Shown here: in pieces, positions 60,522-64,000 of the stretch | Numbering within the stretch: the stretch's first letter is position 1 | Layout of the letters: the number at the start of each line of letters is the position of its first letter | Source of the DNA: CBDHFQ01 sp965262565 | GTDB lineage: Bacteria > Bacteroidota > Bacteroidia > J057 | DNA length: 64,000 bases | NCBI GenBank assembly: GCA_965262565.1 | Contig: CBDHFQ010000005.1 | Coordinates: 186,001 to 250,000 of the forward strand | Reading direction: 5' to 3' | The notes under the pieces: generated by a model | The model's database searches: none | What the model was told of the DNA's origin: nothing | Seen by the model: only the letters and a program-made list of their open reading frames with translations | Position numbers and translations under genes: made by a program

Positions 60522-62294
60522 ATGTACAGGACTCATACTTGTGGAGATCTCCGCATCTCAGACGTAGGAAAAAAAGTAGTATTATCTGGCTGGTTGAATA
60601 AAAACCGCGATTTTGGGGCGATGACATTTATAGATCTTAGGGATCGATATGGAATTACTCAGCTTGTATTTAGTGCGGAGGATAATGATGATTTATACCA
60701 ATCTGCAAGGAAGCTGGGAAGAGAATATGTATTAAGAGTAGAAGGAACGGTAAGAGAAAGAACCAGTAAAAATCCCAATATCCCCACCGGTGATGTTGAA
60801 ATTGTAGTAAGTAACTTTGAGACGTTAAACGTATCGAAAACTCCTCCATTTACGCTTGACCCTGAATCTGATGGTGGAGATGATTTAAGAATGGCATACA
60901 GATATCTGGATTTGAGACGGAAGCCCGTACAGGAGAATATCATTTTTAGAGGGAAACTTGCCACAGCTACCAGATATTACCTAGATAGCGTAGGGTTCGT
61001 GGAAATAGAAACTCCTGTATTAATTAAAAGTACACCGGAGGGAGCACGTGATTTCGTAGTGCCAAGCCGAATGAACCCTGGACAGTTTTATGCCTTACCT
61101 CAATCCCCACAAACTTTCAAGCAATTGCTGATGGTTTCAGGTTTTGACAAATATTTCCAGATCGTCAAGTGTTTTAGGGATGAGGATCTTCGAGCAGATC
61201 GTCAGCCGGAATTTACTCAGATCGACTGCGAAATGTCCTTCGTTACTCGGGATGAAGTACTGAGCACTTTTGAAGGTCTTGTTAAACATTTGTTCAAGCA
61301 TATGCTTGACGTAGCCTTACCTGATTTCCCGGTAATGACATATGATCACGCTTTGCGTTACTATGGGTCAGATAAACCGGATACCCGTTTTGATATGACC
61401 TTTGTGGAATTAAATGAAGTAGCTAAAGGATATGGCTTTTCAGTATTTGATGAAGCCGAGTTGATTGTAGGCATAAATGCAAAAGGGCAGGCAGAATCAT
61501 ATTCAAATAAGGATATAAAAAATCTAACAGAATGGGTAAAGCGCCCACAAGTTGGAGCGAAAGGATTAGTGTATGTAAAATATAATCAGGATGGCAGTAT
61601 TAAATCCTCTGTAGGAAAATTTTACAGCGATGAAATCATTAAAAGCTGGATCGAGGCTTTTGGTGCAGAAAAAGGAGACTTAATGTTTGTGTTATCCGGT
61701 GAGACAGACACAACGAGAAAGCAACTCAGCGAATTGAGATTAGAGATGGGAAGTAGAATGGGGCTGAGAACCCATACGTTTAAGCCTCTTTGGGTAGTTG
61801 ATTTTCCTTTACTTGAATGGGATGAAGAATCTGGAAGATTCTTTGCTATGCACCACCCTTTTACTTCACCCAAAAAAGAAGATATACATTTAATGGAAGG
61901 CACACAGGATCAGGAAGTATTGAAAGGATTGAGAGCGGATGCCTACGATCTGGTGATCAATGGATGGGAAATAGGAGGAGGTTCTATCAGAATTCACGAT
62001 AGACTTCTTCAGCAAAAGAACTTTCATTTACTCGGATTTACTCCAGAGGAAGCAGAATCACAATTCGGCTTTTTACTAAACGCCTTCGAATATGGCGCCC
62101 CTCCACATGGAGGAATTGCCTTCGGATTTGATCGTTTATGTGCCATCATGAATCATGCAGGATCCATCAGGGATTTTATTGCCTTTCCTAAGAATAACCA
62201 GGGAAGAGATGTTATGTTAAATGCTCCTTCCCCCATTCACGAAGAACAATTAGAAGAATTATCCATTGCCTTAGTAGAAAAGGAAAAAGCTTAA
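60522..62294 (+). CDS. aspS: Aspartyl-tRNA synthetase
   Basis: From the ATG at 60522 the protein has 590 residues and begins YRTHTCGDLRISDVGKKVVL, the bacterial AspRS anticodon-binding domain. Class II motifs follow: GFVEIETPVLIKSTPEGARDF near 152, FRDEDLRADRQPEFTQIDCE near 220, and FGFDRLCAIMNHAGSIRDFI near 540. The GAD insertion is between. It charges tRNA-Asp. A TTG four codons upstream (60510) is unlikely as the start. Confidence 0.97.
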   Translation: MYRTHTCGDLRISDVGKKVVLSGWLNKNRDFGAMTFIDLRDRYGITQLVFSAEDNDDLYQSARKLGREYVLRVEGTVRERTSKNPNIPTGDVEIVVSNFETLNVSKTPPFTLDPESDGGDDLRMAYRYLDLRRKPVQENIIFRGKLATATRYYLDSVGFVEIETPVLIKSTPEGARDFVVPSRMNPGQFYALPQSPQTFKQLLMVSGFDKYFQIVKCFRDEDLRADRQPEFTQIDCEMSFVTRDEVLSTFEGLVKHLFKHMLDVALPDFPVMTYDHALRYYGSDKPDTRFDMTFVELNEVAKGYGFSVFDEAELIVGINAKGQAESYSNKDIKNLTEWVKRPQVGAKGLVYVKYNQDGSIKSSVGKFYSDEIIKSWIEAFGAEKGDLMFVLSGETDTTRKQLSELRLEMGSRMGLRTHTFKPLWVVDFPLLEWDEESGRFFAMHHPFTSPKKEDIHLMEGTQDQEVLKGLRADAYDLVINGWEIGGGSIRIHDRLLQQKNFHLLGFTPEEAESQFGFLLNAFEYGAPPHGGIAFGFDRLCAIMNHAGSIRDFIAFPKNNQGRDVMLNAPSPIHEEQLEELSIALVEKEKA

Positions 62295-62337
62295 CAAAGC
62301 CCTTAGAAGGGAATTATCTTTATACACCAATGAAAGT

Positions 62338-62856
62338 TCAACTTACTCGTGAAAAATTTTTCACCAGTCCATTATTATTGTGATACTTTCTGGCTTTTAC
62401 GTAATCGAGAACAGCGTCAGGAATAAGTCCATCTATCTTTCCTTTATGTTTAATCAGTTCCCTGACTATTGTAGAAGAAATCATAGCTGTACTGGGACTA
62501 CTTAATAAGTGTACTGTTTCGATTTCCGGCCTCATATGTTTATTAACCAATTCAATGGGTTGTTCATACGTCAAATCTGTTGCATTCCTCAACCCCCTTA
62601 AAATAAAATTTGCTCCCTTCTCATTAGCAAAATCAACCGTCAAGCCATGATAGTTATCCGTACTGATCTTGGATTCATTTTCGAAACATAGGGACAACAT
62701 TTCCATTCGCTCTTCCAACGAAAAGAAATAAGATTTTTGGCTATTGACTCCGATGGCTACAATGATGTGATCGAAAAGTATTTTACCCCTAAGAATAATT
62801 TCTACGTGACCAGCTGTAATCGGGTCGAATGAGCCAGGAAAAATGGCTACTTTCAT
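62338..62856 (-). CDS. coaD: Pantetheine-phosphate adenylyltransferase
   Basis: The 172-residue enzyme (from Met at 62856; an ATG at 62865 adds three residues) makes dephospho-CoA from 4'-phosphopantetheine and ATP. The nucleotidyltransferase motif GSFDPITAGHVEII near 9-22 and the second motif SSTAMISSTIVREL near 125 are intact. It is convergent with aspS and followed upstream by rsmD on the same strand. Confidence 0.96.
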   Translation of the reverse strand: MKVAIFPGSFDPITAGHVEIILRGKILFDHIIVAIGVNSQKSYFFSLEERMEMLSLCFENESKISTDNYHGLTVDFANEKGANFILRGLRNATDLTYEQPIELVNKHMRPEIETVHLLSSPSTAMISSTIVRELIKHKGKIDGLIPDAVLDYVKARKYHNNNGLVKNFSRVS

Positions 62857-62957
62857 ACCTCTCAAAATTGAATTTAGTTAGTTAGATGAACGCTTTGCGT
62901 TAGGTAGTTTAGTTATATAGAAATTAAGAGAAATTTAACTAAGGTAAAAGGAGTTTA

Positions 62958-63497
62958 TTAAAAATTCCTACAAAAAAAACTGATGCTGGAGGAGCCATAA
63001 GTTTTAAAAAATTGAAAGCCATGCATATGTTGAAAGGAATTGTTACTTAAATGTTCTATGATTAACCACCCTCCATCAACCAAATTATGCTCTTTTAGTC
63101 CTTCTTCTATCCATCGTTCCTGATGAGGTAATTGGTAAGGAGGATCTATAAATATGAGCGTATAGGGATGTTTATTCTTTTTCAAGTAGGTTAAAGCATC
63201 CGACATAACGCATTGAGCATGGTCGAGATGAAAACTGCTAAACAATCGCTTTTGAGCCTGAATACACTTCCTGTTACGATCGACTGAGATAACCTCAGCT
63301 ACCCCCCTGCTCCAAAACTCTAAACTAACGGCACCAGTACCGCTACACAAATCCAGGACTCTTTGCTCTTCCCATTCAATCCGGTGGTGCAACACATTAA
63401 ATAATCCTTCCCTTGTACGATCAGTGGTAGGTCTTACTGGTAATCCCTTCATTTCTGGAATGTGCCTACCCCCAAATTTTCCTGCTATAACTCGCAT
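62958..63497 (-). CDS. rsmD: 16S rRNA (guanine-966-N2)-methyltransferase
   Basis: The 179-residue SAM enzyme starts MRVIAGKFGGRHIPEMKG with VRPTTDRTREGLFNVL. The SAM motif is VLDLCSGTGAVSLEFWSRG near 46 and the catalytic DPPY is in IFIDPPYQLP near 121. It lies 12 bases downstream of the DUF3822 gene and about 100 bases upstream of coaD, a common Bacteroidota order. Confidence 0.95.
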   Translation of the reverse strand: MRVIAGKFGGRHIPEMKGLPVRPTTDRTREGLFNVLHHRIEWEEQRVLDLCSGTGAVSLEFWSRGVAEVISVDRNRKCIQAQKRLFSSFHLDHAQCVMSDALTYLKKNKHPYTLIFIDPPYQLPHQERWIEEGLKEHNLVDGGWLIIEHLSNNSFQHMHGFQFFKTYGSSSISFFCRNF

Positions 63498-63509
63498 ATA
63501 CTACAATAT

Positions 63510-64000
63510 TCAGCCTTTCCTCGCAAAGGCCATAAATCCGTAACGCCAGGTGGAAGTTTCAGCTAAAAAAGAAGCAATACTAGCCCCCCAACCTTCGTAC
63601 ACCTGGGTATGGGGCAAACGCTCTCTAATTTTTATCAATAGTGCATCTTCTTTTTCCAAATCTCCTAGTACTAAAATGGGTAGTTGCCATGGTAAGTCCA
63701 GTACTGACCTAATCGATAATAAAAAATAAAAGATATCATTATGAGCTCTGTAAACATATGCATTTGAAAGGCATATTTGTTGATTCTTACAGGCAGTAGT
63801 AATAATATAACCATCAAATATGTGAACCAATAAAAAATTTGTCAAAGATTTTGAGAGTCTTTCAAACATATGAAAATGTGTACTTATAAGATGGTGTACC
63901 TGGTAATCTCCCAAATATTTGTCCCATATAAATCTAATTTCATCAGGTATCACAAATAAAGCTCCGACCTCTGTTCCAGCAATAGGAGTATGAATTAATT
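63510..64000 (-). CDS. DUF3822-family protein (N-terminus cut by window edge)
   Basis: The frame is open from the edge at 64000 to the stop at 63510, so the N-terminus lies outside. About 163 residues are seen, including LIHTPIAGTEVGALFVIPDE, HHLISTHFHMFERLSKSLTN and TACKNQQICLSNAYVYRAHN. The pattern and the rsmD-coaD neighbours fit DUF3822, an actin/ASKHA-like family of unknown function. A GTG at 63953 could be read as a start but the frame continues upstream. Confidence 0.75.
   Translation of the reverse strand, partial: LIHTPIAGTEVGALFVIPDEIRFIWDKYLGDYQVHHLISTHFHMFERLSKSLTNFLLVHIFDGYIITTACKNQQICLSNAYVYRAHNDIFYFLLSIRSVLDLPWQLPILVLGDLEKEDALLIKIRERLPHTQVYEGWGASIASFLAETSTWRYGFMAFARKG

Overview
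The window is AT-rich bacterial DNA from a member of the phylum Bacteroidota. The signs are TonB-dependent receptor biology, a type IX secretion sorting tail on a secreted glycosidase, LytTR and SRPBCC proteins, a sigma-factor-headed carotenoid cluster, and repeated TAnnTTTG promoter boxes with few Shine-Dalgarno sites. The order cannot be fixed from sequence alone; a free-living aquatic or marine lineage would fit. No phage, plasmid, insertion sequence, rRNA or CRISPR array is visible.

Layout. 1-4.1 kb: an edge-truncated secreted PHB-depolymerase-like esterase, a decayed Uma2 fragment and phosphoenolpyruvate carboxylase. 4.4-5.0 kb: a small secreted protein. 5.4-11.5 kb: a four-gene operon (ABC ATPase, TonB-dependent receptor, two ABC-2 permeases) behind a promoter overlapped by a near-perfect operator dyad. 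11.6-14.3 kb: a glycine-zipper/coiled-coil protein, a GXWXG/DUF4334 protein and a Crp/Fnr regulator. 14.9-18.1 kb: a secreted GH5 glycosidase with a CBM6 partner. 18.3-18.5 kb: tRNA-Pro and tRNA-Ser, each with its own terminator. 18.8-25.6 kb: a Tat-exported oxidoreductase, a membrane protein, SbcC, and an Rpn (PD-(D/E)XK) gene followed by two extra tandem copies of its own C-terminal domain.

25.9-39.2 kb holds a serine hydrolase, an Omp85-type outer-membrane protein with a small partner, HtrA/Deg protease, PdxJ, a DUF721 protein, RecF, PDH E1 alpha, a PD40-OmpA protein, an MBL hydrolase, TatD and a PH-like/SHOCT-like protein. 39.7-47.4 kb holds an SRPBCC protein, two glycosyltransferases, SbcD, Bcp, a GNAT acetyltransferase, KsgA and PdxA. 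47.5-48.1 kb is a non-coding stretch with three tandem copies of a structured small-RNA element. 48.4-54.2 kb holds a LytTR membrane regulator, a DUF2306-like protein, a zinc-ribbon protein and a carotenoid cluster (crtW-like, crtY-like, unknown, crtB, sigma factor). 54.7-64 kb holds a beta-barrel/LysM protein, a lipoprotein, MurQ, a C-terminal processing protease, a DnaQ-like exonuclease, AspS, CoaD, RsmD and an edge-truncated DUF3822 protein.

The two most interesting regions are the Rpn locus at 24.0-25.6 kb, where the variable C-terminal domain (known in the family as an intragenic antitoxin) has been copied twice downstream with different numbers of four-residue repeats, and the tandem RNA family at 47.5-48.1 kb, whose three copies keep one hairpin shape while its apical stem sequence changes. 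PdxJ and PdxA are both vitamin B6 genes but lie 15 kb apart, and SbcC and SbcD, usually adjacent, lie 19 kb apart on opposite strands.
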